Below are positions 16,718-25,286 of a stretch of 39,684 bases of DNA, in pieces. The position numbers and the translations under genes were made by a program. Position 1 is the stretch's first letter. The number at the start of each line of letters is the position of its first letter. The DNA is taken from assembly GCF_004614185.1 (NCBI RefSeq), contig NZ_SPVF01000117.1:1-39684 (forward strand), read 5' to 3'. This DNA comes from Zemynaea arenosa (GTDB lineage Bacteria; Pseudomonadota; Gammaproteobacteria; Burkholderiales; Burkholderiaceae_D). The notes below the pieces were generated by a model. That model ran no database searches. It saw only the letters and a program-made list of their open reading frames with translations, and had not been told where the DNA came from.

Positions 16718-16749
16718 GGCGCCGTCCTCGCTGTCCGGAGGGCGGCGCC
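16718..16749 (+). promoter_or_regulatory. Hairpin in pstS-pstC gap
   Basis: GGCGCCGTCCTC pairs with GGGCGGCGCC plus flanking GGA to give a stem of about 12 bp (one G-U) around an 8-nt loop, starting 7 nt after the pstS stop. No T-run follows, so it is more likely an mRNA 3'-end stabiliser or attenuating structure than a full terminator. Confidence 0.6.
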
Positions 16750-16770
16750 ATCTCCGCTGCACACATAACA

Positions 16771-17781
16771 ATGAGACCGCACCCAAGTATCGTGATGGAA
16801 CTCACTACCCCGGCCCAAGAGCTAGCCGAAGCGCGCATGCAGTCCACCATGAAGACGCAGCGCCTTCAAGATTTCATCTTCCACAAAGTCACCATGCTGT
16901 TCGCAGTATCGGTGCTTTTGGTCCTTCTGGGGATCATCGTGTCCCTGGTCCACGGCGCCCTCCCGGCGTTCGAGCACTTCGGTCCCAAGTTCATCTCCAC
17001 CGCCAACTGGGACCCGGTGAACGAGGAATTCGGCGCACTGATCGCCATCGTCGGCACCCTGGTCACCTCGGCGATCGCGCTGCTGCTGGCCTTCCCGGTC
17101 AGCTTCGGCATCGCGTTGTTCCTCACCGAGATCTGCCCGGTGTGGCTGCGCCGCCCGATGGGCACCGCGGTCGAGCTGCTGGCGGGGATCCCGTCCATCA
17201 TCTACGGCATGTGGGGGCTGTTCGTGTTCGCCCCGTTTTTCGCTGACCATATTCAACCCGCGCTGAAAAGCACCATCGGCCAGTTGCCCATCATCGGCCC
17301 GTTCTTCAGCGGCCCCGTGATGGGCATCGGCGTGCTCGCGGCGGGCATCATCCTGGCCGTGATGATCATTCCCTTCATCTCCTCCGTGATGAGGGACGTG
17401 TTCGAGATCGTGCCCGCTGTCTTGAAAGAGTCCGCATATGGCCTGGGCTGCACCCGCTGGGAAGTGGTGCGCAAGGTCGTGATGCCGTACACGAAAAACG
17501 GCGTGGTCGGCGGCGTGATGCTGGGCCTGGGCCGCGCGCTCGGCGAGACCATGGCGGTCACCTTCGTCATCGGTAACGCCAACGATCTGCAGAAGTCCCT
17601 GTTCGCACCGGGGAACTCGATCTCCTCCACGCTCGCCAACGAGTTCGCGGAGGCGCAGTCCACGCTGCACGTGTCCTCGCTGTATGCGCTGGCGCTGATC
17701 CTGTTTGCGATCACGTTCATTGTGCTGTCCGCGGCCAAGCTGATGCTGGCCGGGATGTCGCGCCGGGAGGGTGTCAAATGA
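16771..17781 (+). CDS. pstC: PstC, phosphate ABC transporter permease
   Basis: A 336-residue membrane protein with about six helices and a cytoplasmic N-terminal tail. The permease loop that contacts PstB is visible as [20 protein letters not shown], and [18 protein letters not shown] is a PstC signature. With PstA it forms the inner-membrane channel for phosphate. The start is uncertain: ATG 16771 and ATG 16795 both lack a clear ribosome binding site, and the conserved part begins only near residue 30. It overlaps pstA by ATGA (17778-17781). Confidence 0.94.
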   Translation: MRPHPSIVMELTTPAQELAEARMQSTMKTQRLQDFIFHKVTMLFAVSVLLVLLGIIVSLVHGALPAFEHFGPKFISTANWDPVNEEFGALIAIVGTLVTSAIALLLAFPVSFGIALFLTEICPVWLRRPMGTAVELLAGIPSIIYGMWGLFVFAPFFADHIQPALKSTIGQLPIIGPFFSGPVMGIGVLAAGIILAVMIIPFISSVMRDVFEIVPAVLKESAYGLGCTRWEVVRKVVMPYTKNGVVGGVMLGLGRALGETMAVTFVIGNANDLQKSLFAPGNSISSTLANEFAEAQSTLHVSSLYALALILFAITFIVLSAAKLMLAGMSRREGVK

Positions 17782-18653
17782 AGGATTTGGTCCAGAACCC
17801 GACCTCCAAAAACCCGGTCTACCGCCGCAGGCTGTTCTGGCACCGCATCGGCATGGCGCTGTCCATCGCCGCCATGGCGCTCGGCCTGTTCTTCCTGCTG
17901 TGGATCCTGGGGACGCTGCTGGTCAAGGGCTTCGATGGGCTGTCGTTCCGGCTCTTCACCGAGGTCACGCCCGCGCCGACCAGCGATGGTGGCGGCTTGA
18001 TGAATGCCATCTTCGGTTCACTCGTCATGGTCGGCCTGGCCACGCTCGTGTCCACGCCGATCGGCATTCTGGCCGGGATCTACCTGGCCGAATACGGGGA
18101 GCGCAACAAGGTCGCACAGGTAACGCGCTTTGTCACGGACGTGATGCTGTCCGCGCCCTCCATCGTGATCGGCCTGTTCGTGTATGCGCTGTACGTGGCC
18201 AACGTGAAGCACTACTCGGGCTATGCGGGATCAATCGCGCTGTCGCTGATCGCGATTCCGGTGGTGGTGCGGACCACGGACAACATGCTCAAGCTGGTCC
18301 CCAACTCGCTACTGGAAGCCGCGTTCGCGCTCGGCGCCCCGCGCTGGAAGGTCGCCACCATGGTGCGCCTGCGCGCGGTGAAGGCAGGCGTCGTCACCGG
18401 CGTGCTGCTGGCCGTCGCCCGCATTTCCGGTGAGACCGCGCCGCTGCTGTTCACGGCCCTGAATAACCAGTTCTTCAGCGCCGACATGAACGCACCGATG
18501 GCCAACCTGCCATACGTGATCTTCCAGTTCGCCATGAGCCCTTACGACAACTGGCGCGCGCTGGCCTGGGGTGGAGCGCTGCTCGTCACCTTCAGCGTCC
18601 TCGCCCTGAACATCCTTTCGCGCACCGTATTCAGCCAGAAGGCACCGCAATGA
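17778..18653 (+). CDS. pstA: PstA, phosphate ABC transporter permease
   Basis: A 291-residue permease paired with PstC. It has a hydrophobic helix at about residues 25-50, the [17 protein letters not shown] segment, the coupling-helix loop [19 protein letters not shown], and the typical [18 protein letters not shown] motif. ATGA overlaps on both sides (with pstC and pstB) point to coupled translation of equal amounts of the transporter subunits. Confidence 0.95.
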   Translation: MKDLVQNPTSKNPVYRRRLFWHRIGMALSIAAMALGLFFLLWILGTLLVKGFDGLSFRLFTEVTPAPTSDGGGLMNAIFGSLVMVGLATLVSTPIGILAGIYLAEYGERNKVAQVTRFVTDVMLSAPSIVIGLFVYALYVANVKHYSGYAGSIALSLIAIPVVVRTTDNMLKLVPNSLLEAAFALGAPRWKVATMVRLRAVKAGVVTGVLLAVARISGETAPLLFTALNNQFFSADMNAPMANLPYVIFQFAMSPYDNWRALAWGGALLVTFSVLALNILSRTVFSQKAPQ

Positions 18654-19399
18654 GCATCCAAGTCCAGAACCTCAATTTTTTCTACGGGAAGACCCAGAGC
18701 CTGCACAACGTCAGCCTGGATATCCACGACCGCCAGGTCACCGCCTTCATCGGCCCCTCCGGCTGCGGCAAATCGACCCTGCTGCGCACCCTGAACCGCA
18801 TGTACGACCTGTACCCCGGCCAGCGCGCCGAGGGTGCGGTGGTCTACCGCGGCCGCAACATCCTGGAACCGGGCATGGACGTGAACATGCTGCGCGCGAA
18901 AGTGGGCATGGTGTTTCAAAAGCCGACGCCGTTCCCGATGTCCATCTACGACAACATCGCCTTCGGGGTACGGCTGTACGAGAACCTGTCCAAGGGCGAG
19001 ATGGACGAGCGCGTGGAATGGGCCCTCAACAAGGCCGCGCTGTGGGGCGAAGTGAAGGACAAGCTGAATAAATCGGGCCTGTCCCTGTCCGGCGGCCAGC
19101 AGCAGCGCCTGTGCATCGCGCGCGGCGTGGCCGTGAAGCCGGATGTGCTGCTGCTGGACGAGCCGACCTCCGCGCTCGACCCGATCTCCACGGCCAAGGT
19201 GGAGGAGCTGATCTCGGAGCTCAAGCAGGACTACACCATCGCCATCGTCACCCACAACATGCAGCAGGCCGCGCGCTGCTCGGACTACACGGCCTATATG
19301 TACCTCGGTGAGCTGGTGGAATTCGGCGAGACCGACCAGATCTTCATGAACCCGCACCGCAAAGAGACCCAGGATTACATCACCGGGCGCTTTGGCTGA
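18650..19399 (+). CDS. pstB: PstB, phosphate ABC transporter ATPase
   Basis: A 249-residue ABC ATPase. Walker A is GPSGCGKST, the signature motif [13 protein letters not shown], Walker [14 protein letters not shown], and the switch histidine sits in IVTHNMQQA. It powers phosphate import through PstCA and, with PhoU, relays transport state to PhoR. The Q-loop region [16 protein letters not shown] is typical of PstB. A gap of 27 nt with AAGGAC separates it from phoU. Confidence 0.97.
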   Translation: MSIQVQNLNFFYGKTQSLHNVSLDIHDRQVTAFIGPSGCGKSTLLRTLNRMYDLYPGQRAEGAVVYRGRNILEPGMDVNMLRAKVGMVFQKPTPFPMSIYDNIAFGVRLYENLSKGEMDERVEWALNKAALWGEVKDKLNKSGLSLSGGQQQRLCIARGVAVKPDVLLLDEPTSALDPISTAKVEELISELKQDYTIAIVTHNMQQAARCSDYTAYMYLGELVEFGETDQIFMNPHRKETQDYITGRFG

Positions 19400-19426
19400 T
19401 ACCATTACAAGAACAAGGACGACATC

Positions 19427-20143
19427 ATGATTGGGGAACACTCTTCCAAGCAGTACGACCACGAACTCGAGACCATCCGCTCCAAGGTGCTGCAGATGGG
19501 CGGGATCGTGGAGACGCAGTTCATCGATGCGATGACCTGCTTCCGCATCGGGAACGCGGAGCGCGCCGAGCGCGTGATCGCGGAGGACGACACCGTCAAC
19601 CAGCTGGAGCTGTCGCTGGACGACGCCTGCAGCCACTTGATCGTGAAGCGCCAGCCAGCCGCCAACGACCTGCGCACCGTGATGGCGACGGTGAAGGTGA
19701 TCACGGACCTGGAGCGCATCGGCGACGAAGCGGCCAAGATCGCGCGCACATCGCGCGACATGCACGCGCGCGGGCCGGTGAGCATCAACCATTACGAGAT
19801 CGTGCGCGCCATCTCGGCCTCCACCTCGGCCATGCTGCACGATGCGCTGGACGCCTTCGCGCGGCTGGACGGACGGCAGGCGCTCGCCCTCATCGCGCAG
19901 GACACGGTGGTGGACCATGAATTCCGCCAGATCATGCGCACCCTGATCACCTTCATGATGGAAGACCCGCGCACCATTTCGTCCGCGCTGGACACGCTGT
20001 GGGTGGCCAAGGCCATCGAGCGGATCGGCGACCATGCCAAGAACATCGCCGAATACGTGATCTATGTGGTGGACGGGAAGGACATCCGCCATGCCAAGGT
20101 GCTGCCCGAACTGCCGGACCAGGTGAGCGATGGCGAGCGATAA
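19427..20143 (+). CDS. phoU: PhoU, phosphate signalling regulator
   Basis: A 238-residue, fully helical protein made of two PhoU repeats. The metal-binding E/DxxxD-type segments appear as VKVITDLERIGDEAAKIAR and ...AKAIERIGDHAKNIAEYV. PhoU represses PhoR when phosphate is plentiful and restrains Pst transport. AAGGACG precedes the ATG. Its end overlaps phoB by 14 nt, an unusually tight link between the transporter part and the two-component part of the operon. Confidence 0.96.
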   Translation: MIGEHSSKQYDHELETIRSKVLQMGGIVETQFIDAMTCFRIGNAERAERVIAEDDTVNQLELSLDDACSHLIVKRQPAANDLRTVMATVKVITDLERIGDEAAKIARTSRDMHARGPVSINHYEIVRAISASTSAMLHDALDAFARLDGRQALALIAQDTVVDHEFRQIMRTLITFMMEDPRTISSALDTLWVAKAIERIGDHAKNIAEYVIYVVDGKDIRHAKVLPELPDQVSDGER

Positions 20144-20819
20144 GACCACTGTCCTCATCGTCGAAGACGAACCGGCGATCATCGAACTGGTGACCTTTTC
20201 CCTGCGCGAGACCGGCTGGAACGTGCAGTCCGTGCAGAGTACCGCCGAAGCGTGGGAGTCGATCACGCAACGCATCCCGCACCTGATCCTGCTGGACTGG
20301 ATGCTGCCCGACCAGAGCGGCCTGCGGCTGCTCTCGCGCATCCGGTCGGACCGGCACTTCCAGGATATCCCGGTCATCATGCTGACCGCGAAGTCCATGG
20401 AAGAGGACAAGATCGCGGGACTGAATACGGGCGCGGACGACTACGTGACCAAGCCATTCTCGCCGCGCGAGCTGCTGGCCCGTGCCAAGGCCCTCATGCG
20501 GCGCAAGGCGCCGGACCAGGGCATGGAGCCGATCAGCTTCGGCGGCGTGCGGCTCGATCCGGTGTCGATGGCAGTGACGGTGCATGACGAGCGGGTGGAC
20601 ATGGGGCATGCGGAATTCAAGCTGCTCAAGTTCCTCATGACGCATCCGGAGCGGGTGTTCTCGCGCAGCCAGCTGCTCGATAAGGTGTGGGGCGACCATG
20701 TGGTGATCGAGGAGCGCACGGTGGACGTGCACGTGCTCCGGCTGCGCAAGGCGCTGAAGGAGGCGGACAAGCTGATTCGCACGGTGCGTTCGGTCGGATA
20801 TATGCTGTCCGATAAATGA
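20130..20819 (+). CDS. phoB: PhoB, phosphate response regulator
   Basis: A 229-residue OmpR/PhoB-class regulator. The receiver domain has acidic residues E12-D13, phospho-acceptor D56 in LILLDWMLP, T86 and K88 in MLTAKS. The C-terminal winged helix carries EFKLLKFLMTHPERVFSR and VVIEERTVDVHVLRLRKAL. Phosphorylated PhoB should bind the Pho boxes at 15501-15518 and 15598-15615 and so activate its own operon and ppk1. It overlaps phoU by 14 nt and phoR by ATGA. Confidence 0.97.
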   Translation: MASDKTTVLIVEDEPAIIELVTFSLRETGWNVQSVQSTAEAWESITQRIPHLILLDWMLPDQSGLRLLSRIRSDRHFQDIPVIMLTAKSMEEDKIAGLNTGADDYVTKPFSPRELLARAKALMRRKAPDQGMEPISFGGVRLDPVSMAVTVHDERVDMGHAEFKLLKFLMTHPERVFSRSQLLDKVWGDHVVIEERTVDVHVLRLRKALKEADKLIRTVRSVGYMLSDK

Positions 20820-22096
20820 ACCCGAAGCTCCTTTTCTGGATTCCCGCCATTCTTCGGCTGCTGCTGGTGATCGCGGCGGGCGTATTCGTCGCCTGGATCT
20901 CGTCTCCGCTCGAAGGGCTGGCGGTGGTGGCGCTGATCCTCTGCGCCTTCCTCCTCACGCAGCTCTACTACCTCAATGCACTCGGCAACTGGCTGGACGA
21001 GCCCACATCCACCCGCCTGCCCGACGGCTGGGGCGCCTGGACCGGCGTGTTCGCACGCCTGTACCGTCTGCGCCGCGAGGACGAACGCAACCAGGCCGAA
21101 CTCACCGAGTGGCTGACGCGCTTCCGCCAGGCCATGAAGCTGCTGCCGGACGGCGTGGCCATCATGGACGATGTGCTGTTCCTTGAGTGGTGCAATCCGG
21201 CCGCCGAGCAGCACCTCGGTCTGAAGCTGGACAAGGACCGCGGCATGCGGGTCACGAACCTGGTGCGGCATCCAGACTTCATCGACTACGTGGTGCTGGG
21301 GCGGTACGAGCAGCCGCTCACGCTGTCCTTCCGCGGGCGCAAGCTGATCGCGCAGATCATTCCGTTCGAGAGCCGCCGCCAGATCCTGGTCACCCACGAC
21401 GCCACCGAGACCGAGCGGATCGAGGAGATGCGGCGCGACTTCATCGCGAATGCATCGCACGAGCTGCGCACACCGCTGACGGTGATTGTCGGCTTCCTGG
21501 AGATTGCAGCCAGCGAGCCGTCTTTGGATGCCGAGACGCGGGCGGCGCACGTGAAGCTGATGGTGGAGCAGGGTCATCGCATGCAGCGGCTGATCGAGGA
21601 CATGCTCACCTTGTCGCGGCTGGAGTCGGTGGACTATCCGCTGCGCGCGGAGCAGGTGAATATCCGCGCGGTGATCGACGACGTGGTGTCCGAGGCGCGC
21701 GCGCTCTCGGGCGGCAAGCATGAGATCACGTCCGAGGTCGACGCGCCTGACATGATGGGCAATGCGGAGGAGCTGCGCAGCGCCTTTGCCAACTTGGCGT
21801 CGAACGCGGTGCGCTATACGCCTGCGGGCGGCAAGGTCCACATCAGCTGGCGCGCGGTGCCGGAAGGGCTGCAATACGAGGTGAAGGACACCGGCATCGG
21901 CATCGAGGCCAAGCATATTGCGCGGCTCACGGAGCGCTTCTACCGCGTGGACAAGAGCCGCTCGCGCGAGACGCAGGGGACGGGGCTGGGCCTCGCGATC
22001 GTCAAGCACGTGCTGCTGCGGCATAATGGGACGCTGTCCATCCACAGCGAGCCGGGGCAGGGCAGCAGCTTCATCGCCACTTTCAAGCAGGCCTGA
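20816..22096 (+). CDS. phoR: PhoR, phosphate sensor histidine kinase
   Basis: A 426-residue kinase. Two N-terminal hydrophobic segments (about residues 5-25 and 30-55) give a membrane anchor with almost no periplasmic loop, as usual for PhoR, which senses Pst/PhoU rather than phosphate directly. A PAS-like domain follows (residues 95-190), then HisKA with phospho-acceptor H215 in ASHELRTP, and the HATPase domain with N-box NLASNAVRYT, G1 DTGIGI and G2 GTGLGLAIV. It is the last signalling gene of the operon. Confidence 0.97.
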   Translation: MNPKLLFWIPAILRLLLVIAAGVFVAWISSPLEGLAVVALILCAFLLTQLYYLNALGNWLDEPTSTRLPDGWGAWTGVFARLYRLRREDERNQAELTEWLTRFRQAMKLLPDGVAIMDDVLFLEWCNPAAEQHLGLKLDKDRGMRVTNLVRHPDFIDYVVLGRYEQPLTLSFRGRKLIAQIIPFESRRQILVTHDATETERIEEMRRDFIANASHELRTPLTVIVGFLEIAASEPSLDAETRAAHVKLMVEQGHRMQRLIEDMLTLSRLESVDYPLRAEQVNIRAVIDDVVSEARALSGGKHEITSEVDAPDMMGNAEELRSAFANLASNAVRYTPAGGKVHISWRAVPEGLQYEVKDTGIGIEAKHIARLTERFYRVDKSRSRETQGTGLGLAIVKHVLLRHNGTLSIHSEPGQGSSFIATFKQA

Positions 22097-22110
22097 TCAA
22101 GGAGAACGCC

Positions 22111-22485
22111 ATGCTGGATCACATGACCTTTCGCGTTTCCGATATCGAGAAGTCCCTGAAATTCTACGAGGCGGCGCTCACGCCGCTGGGCTATGCGGTC
22201 GCGCACGATTTCGAGCATGACGGTGTGCGGATCGTCGGGCTGGCGAAGGACGGTGCGCCGGATACGTGGCTGGTCGCGCGCCTGCCTGAGACCAGCGGCG
22301 CGCATCTGGCGTGGCGTGCGGCCTCGCAGGCCGAAGTGGATGCCTTCTACAAGGCGGGCCTGGCAGCGGGCGGCCGCGATAACGGCGCGCCCGGATTGCG
22401 GGAGCACTATCACCCGGGCTACTACGGCGCCTTCCTGATGGACCCGGATGGGAACAACATCGAGGCCGTGTTCCACGGTCAGTGA
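22111..22485 (+). CDS. VOC/glyoxalase-fold protein
   Basis: A 124-residue single vicinal-oxygen-chelate protein. MLDHMTFRVSDIEKSLKFYE is the typical N-terminal half, and AFLMDPDGNNIEAVFH the typical C-terminal metal-ligand strand; H4, H65 and E119 are candidate ligands. Relatives include lactoylglutathione lyase-like enzymes and resistance proteins, so the reaction cannot be named. AAGGAG precedes the ATG, and only 14 nt separate it from phoR, so readthrough from the pst operon is likely. It overlaps the convergent MOSC-fusion gene by 7 nt. Confidence 0.88.
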   Translation: MLDHMTFRVSDIEKSLKFYEAALTPLGYAVAHDFEHDGVRIVGLAKDGAPDTWLVARLPETSGAHLAWRAASQAEVDAFYKAGLAAGGRDNGAPGLREHYHPGYYGAFLMDPDGNNIEAVFHGQ

Positions 22486-23264
22486 TTGTTTGGCTCCCCC
22501 TGCCAGAGGTAAGTCAGCAGATCAACGGACTGCACTCCGGGCAGGTCCGGCACCCGTCGGACAACGCCTTCCGCCGCGAGTAGCTGTTCCTGCATCGGTA
22601 CGATGTGGGGCAAGGCTCCTGTCGCCGTGACGATTCGATGCAATGGCAGCCCGTGGCCAACGCTGCGCCTGATGTAGCCAGGCATGGCTCGCACGAAACT
22701 ATCGGCCACCCCCATGCCGATGGCGACATCCCGATAGCGAAGCACCCGACCCGGTGGAATCATTGACACGAATTGGTGAAACCTGCTGAGCGGAGAATCG
22801 GGCCAGGACGGGTACTTTGCCGCGACCAGCGACAGCCCGTCACCGGGGGCCAGCACGCCTCCCGCAACGATGCGCCCCAGGACGCCGCGCCTGTGAAACA
22901 TGCGCTTCAGGTCAGGAATGACGGAGCGGATGCGTGCGCACGCCTCGCAATACATCGTCAATGCGATCTCCACGCCACCGGAGGTCAGGATGGCGGAACC
23001 AGGCCTGAGCAAAGCCGGATCCTGCACGGCAATCACCATGTTTTCCCGCAGGGCGCCTGGCGGGATTCCCAATTCCTCAAGCTCGGCTTCGGAAGTGATG
23101 AGGATCTGCCGCGGGCTCAGGCGGTTTGCGTGCGCGTCCTCAACGATACCCAGTCCGGCAACGCAAGTGATGGCTGTGCCGGGCACCGATTCCTGCATGG
23201 GTTGGCCATGTTGGATCTTTCGATACAGGTGACGAACGACGCCGGTGGTGGACAGGGAACTCAT
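22479..23264 (-). CDS. MOSC domain fused to alkyltransferase-like (ATL) domain
   Basis: A 261-residue protein with two domains. Residues 25-147 look like a MOSC domain: RQILITSEAELEELG, GALRENMVIAV and the cysteine-bearing strand VEIALTMYCEACARI (C106, C109). MOSC domains handle sulfur or molybdenum cofactor chemistry. Residues 158-236 match the MGMT/ATL DNA-binding domain: FVSMIPPGRVLRYRDVA, then PLHRIV where MGMT has PCHRV and ATL proteins PWHRV, then QEQLLAAEGV. Leu208 replaces the alkyl-acceptor Cys, so it cannot be a methyltransferase but could bind alkylated DNA. The fusion is unusual. A CAGAAT hexamer ends 7 nt before the ATG. Base composition is less GC-rich than its neighbours. Confidence 0.8.
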   Translation of the reverse strand: MSSLSTTGVVRHLYRKIQHGQPMQESVPGTAITCVAGLGIVEDAHANRLSPRQILITSEAELEELGIPPGALRENMVIAVQDPALLRPGSAILTSGGVEIALTMYCEACARIRSVIPDLKRMFHRRGVLGRIVAGGVLAPGDGLSLVAAKYPSWPDSPLSRFHQFVSMIPPGRVLRYRDVAIGMGVADSFVRAMPGYIRRSVGHGLPLHRIVTATGALPHIVPMQEQLLAAEGVVRRVPDLPGVQSVDLLTYLWQGEPNNH

Positions 23265-23271
23265 CTGGCCT

Positions 23272-23277
23272 ATTCTG
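23272..23277 (-). promoter_or_regulatory. -10 element of MOSC-ATL gene
   Basis: Minus-strand CAGAAT (4 of 6) lies 7 nt before the ATG, the same spacing as at the tsaB and fliD-like starts. No Shine-Dalgarno sequence is present. Confidence 0.35.
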
Positions 23278-23316
23278 CAGCTTGGGCCATGGGCGCCAGT
23301 GCGCCCATACCGGGCT

Positions 23317-23721
23317 TCAGCCGAGGGCCGCGATGCCGGCCTTGGCGATCTGCGCGTCTTCGGCGGACTTGACGCCCGAGACGCCCACCGCGCCGACGGT
23401 GTGGCCGTCGACGACGATCGGCACGCCGCCTTCCAGCATCCCTTCCAGCAGCGGCGCCGAGAGGAACGACATGCGGCCGTTGTTGATCATGTCTTCATAG
23501 ATCTTCGACTCGCGGCGGCCCAGCGCGGCGGTGGTGGCCTTGGCGGGCGCGATGTGCGAAGAAATCGGCGCCGCGCCGTCCATGCGCTGGAGCCACATCA
23601 GGTGGCCGCCGTCATCGACGATCGAGATCACCACGTTCCACTTGTTGGCCAGCGCTTCCGCTTCGGCGGCAGCGGCGATTTTCTTCACGTCGTCGAGGGT
23701 GAGGACGGGCTTGGTCTGCAT
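23317..23721 (-). CDS. GlcG/HbpS family protein (DUF336)
   Basis: A 134-residue protein of the GlcG/HbpS family: LTLDDVKKIAAAAEAEA at the N-terminus, VVISIVDDGGHLMWLQRMDGA, and GVPIVVDGHTVGAVGVSG near the C-terminus. HbpS of Streptomyces binds haem; GlcG sits in glycolate operons; most members have no proven role. No signal peptide is seen, so it should be cytoplasmic. AAGGAAA precedes the ATG. It is followed 3' by nothing on its strand for 52 nt; the patatin gene ends 14 nt upstream of its start, so patatin and this gene may share a transcript. Confidence 0.88.
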   Translation of the reverse strand: MQTKPVLTLDDVKKIAAAAEAEALANKWNVVISIVDDGGHLMWLQRMDGAAPISSHIAPAKATTAALGRRESKIYEDMINNGRMSFLSAPLLEGMLEGGVPIVVDGHTVGAVGVSGVKSAEDAQIAKAGIAALG

Positions 23722-23735
23722 GGTGTTTTTCCTTT

Positions 23736-24659
23736 TTATGATTGGGGCTGGCGCTTGGCGGCCAGCTTGGCTTTTAACTGGTTCATGACCTGCGCGGCGG
23801 CTTGCTCGCCGGCGAGGATGGCGTTGTTCCGGCCTTGGAAGTCCTGGCTCTTCATGGTGCCCAGCGCGGGCTGGATGACCACGTCGGCTTCCTTGAGCTC
23901 AAACGCATTGAGGCGCTGGCCCATGATGCTGAAGGTCTGCATCAGCACGTCCAGGTTGCTCTGGGTGGCCTGGGTGTCGGTCTGGGTCGAGATGTTCACC
24001 GCGATGATGAAGTCGGCGCCCATCTCTTTGGCGAAGCGCACTGGGACCGGAGCCACCAGGCCGCCGTCCACATAGGCCTTGCTGCCGATGCTCACGGGCT
24101 GGAATACGCCCGGCACCGAAGACGAGGCGCGCACGGCCTGGCCGGTGTTCCCGCGCACGAACAGGATCGGCTGGCCGGTCTTAAGGTCGGTGGCAACGGC
24201 GCCGAAGGGCACCTTCAGCTTTTCCATCGGCGTGTTCTTGACCGACTTGTTCACGTAATCCTGCAGCGCTTCGCCTTTCAGCACGCCAGAGGATTTGGTG
24301 AAGAAGGGGATGGCCCAGTCGGAGATGGTGGCTTCGTCCATATCCATGGCGATGCGCTGGAGGCTGAAGCCGTCGTAGCCGTAGGCGTACAGCGCGCCGA
24401 CCACGCTGCCGGCGCTGGTGCCGACGATGATGTCCGGCTTGATGCCTTGCGCTTCGAGCGCCTTGATCACCCCGATGTGCGCGAACCCGCGCGCGGCGCC
24501 GCCGCCGAGGGCGAGGCCGATCTTGATCTTGCGGGGTGGGAGAGGCGGCAGCGGCTGCGCCGGTTGCGCCGTTTGCGTCGGCGCCGGCTGTGGCCCTGAG
24601 CCGCACGCCGTCAGTACGCCAGCAGCGAGAGCCGCAATGAATAAACGTCGTGCGTGCAT
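23736..24659 (-). CDS. Patatin-like phospholipase lipoprotein
   Basis: A 307-residue protein with a lipoprotein signal peptide ending in the lipobox LTAC19. The patatin domain has the oxyanion loop GGGAARG (52-58), the nucleophile elbow G80-T-S-A-G (S82) and the catalytic aspartate D198 in VDGG, so the Ser-Asp dyad is intact. It resembles the RssA/NTE-like bacterial patatins. A Pro/Gln-rich linker (21-42) separates the anchor from the domain, suggesting a membrane-tethered lipid hydrolase in the periplasm. A minus-strand TACAAT at 24694-24699 is a plausible -10. Confidence 0.92.
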   Translation of the reverse strand: MHARRLFIAALAAGVLTACGSGPQPAPTQTAQPAQPLPPLPPRKIKIGLALGGGAARGFAHIGVIKALEAQGIKPDIIVGTSAGSVVGALYAYGYDGFSLQRIAMDMDEATISDWAIPFFTKSSGVLKGEALQDYVNKSVKNTPMEKLKVPFGAVATDLKTGQPILFVRGNTGQAVRASSSVPGVFQPVSIGSKAYVDGGLVAPVPVRFAKEMGADFIIAVNISTQTDTQATQSNLDVLMQTFSIMGQRLNAFELKEADVVIQPALGTMKSQDFQGRNNAILAGEQAAAQVMNQLKAKLAAKRQPQS

Positions 24660-24693
24660 ATGTGCGATCGGTATGCTGAAATTTGAGCCGCAG

Positions 24694-24699
24694 ATTGTA
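24694..24699 (-). promoter_or_regulatory. -10 element of patatin gene
   Basis: Minus-strand TACAAT (5 of 6), preceded by GGG, would start transcription about 28 nt upstream of the patatin ATG. The -35 is weak. Confidence 0.45.
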
Positions 24700-24744
24700 C
24701 CCGATGGCTAACGCAGCCGCGTGGGGGATGTGCCCCTGGTGTCC

Positions 24745-24761
24745 ATACGCGACGCGCGTAT
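24745..24761. promoter_or_regulatory. Operator-like palindrome 1 of XRE/AbiEii pair
   Basis: ATACGCG-ACG-CGCGTAT is a perfect 7-bp inverted repeat with a 3-bp centre. Its right arm overlaps the first three bases of the TATAAT -10 at 24759-24764. A bound dimer would block RNA polymerase. Confidence 0.6.
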
Positions 24762-24764
24762 AAT
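24759..24764 (+). promoter_or_regulatory. -10 element of XRE/AbiEii operon
   Basis: A consensus TATAAT 33 nt upstream of the ATG at 24798. The -35 position (CTGGTG) is weak. The hexamer lies between two palindromes. Confidence 0.7.
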
Positions 24765-24780
24765 GTTCAATATACTGAAC
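24765..24780. promoter_or_regulatory. Operator-like palindrome 2 of XRE/AbiEii pair
   Basis: GTTCAATATACTGAAC is a 16-bp palindrome with one mismatched pair (A6/C11). It begins directly after the -10 and covers the expected transcription start. Short palindromes of this type are typical XRE repressor operators. Confidence 0.65.
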
Positions 24781-24797
24781 GTCTTCGAGGGTTTGTC

Positions 24798-25280
24798 ATG
24801 CGGCTAGCCGAACTCGGGCAAAGGATCAGGGCACAGCGTCAGATGCTCGGACTGACGCAGGAACAACTGGCCAAAATGGCTGAGTTGTCTCGGACCACGG
24901 TCAACCAGATTGAGAACGGAACGCTGACCGATCTCGGCTACGTGAAGCTGATGAATTTGCTTGCCATTCTGGGCCTGGACTTGGCGGCACAGCCGGCCAA
25001 GGGGTTGGAATATGCTCTCAGGCTGGCTGCGCAGACAGCCAGCACGAGTTACAAAAAGGTTCTCGGTCCAGAGACCTTAGCCCAAATGCTGCAGTCGGGA
25101 GAGGCCCGCACGGAATATCAGCCCCATCTCATGACACTTCTTGAGGAGGCGCCGTTACAGCTGATCGTCAGGGCGGTTCACGAGGCCGCGCAGGGCGATT
25201 CCGACGCCGACGAGCGGACGATTTGGCAGAATGTGGGCAATTGGGCAGTTGAGCTGAAGACGCGCAGGTCCGTCTGGTGA
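24798..25280 (+). CDS. XRE-family HTH protein, probable antitoxin
   Basis: A 160-residue protein. Residues 6-61 form a Cro/CI-type helix-turn-helix (LGQRIRAQRQMLGLTQEQLA, then SRTTVNQIENG). Residues 62-160 are helical and not recognised; they probably bind the partner. GAGGG precedes the ATG. The AbiEii-type nucleotidyltransferase gene starts 6 nt after the stop, and two palindromes surround the promoter, so autoregulation and an antitoxin role are likely. Base composition is visibly less GC-rich than the core genes around it, which suggests horizontal acquisition. Role is inferred from context, not tested. Confidence 0.85.
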   Translation: MRLAELGQRIRAQRQMLGLTQEQLAKMAELSRTTVNQIENGTLTDLGYVKLMNLLAILGLDLAAQPAKGLEYALRLAAQTASTSYKKVLGPETLAQMLQSGEARTEYQPHLMTLLEEAPLQLIVRAVHEAAQGDSDADERTIWQNVGNWAVELKTRRSVW

Positions 25281-25286
25281 GCAATC

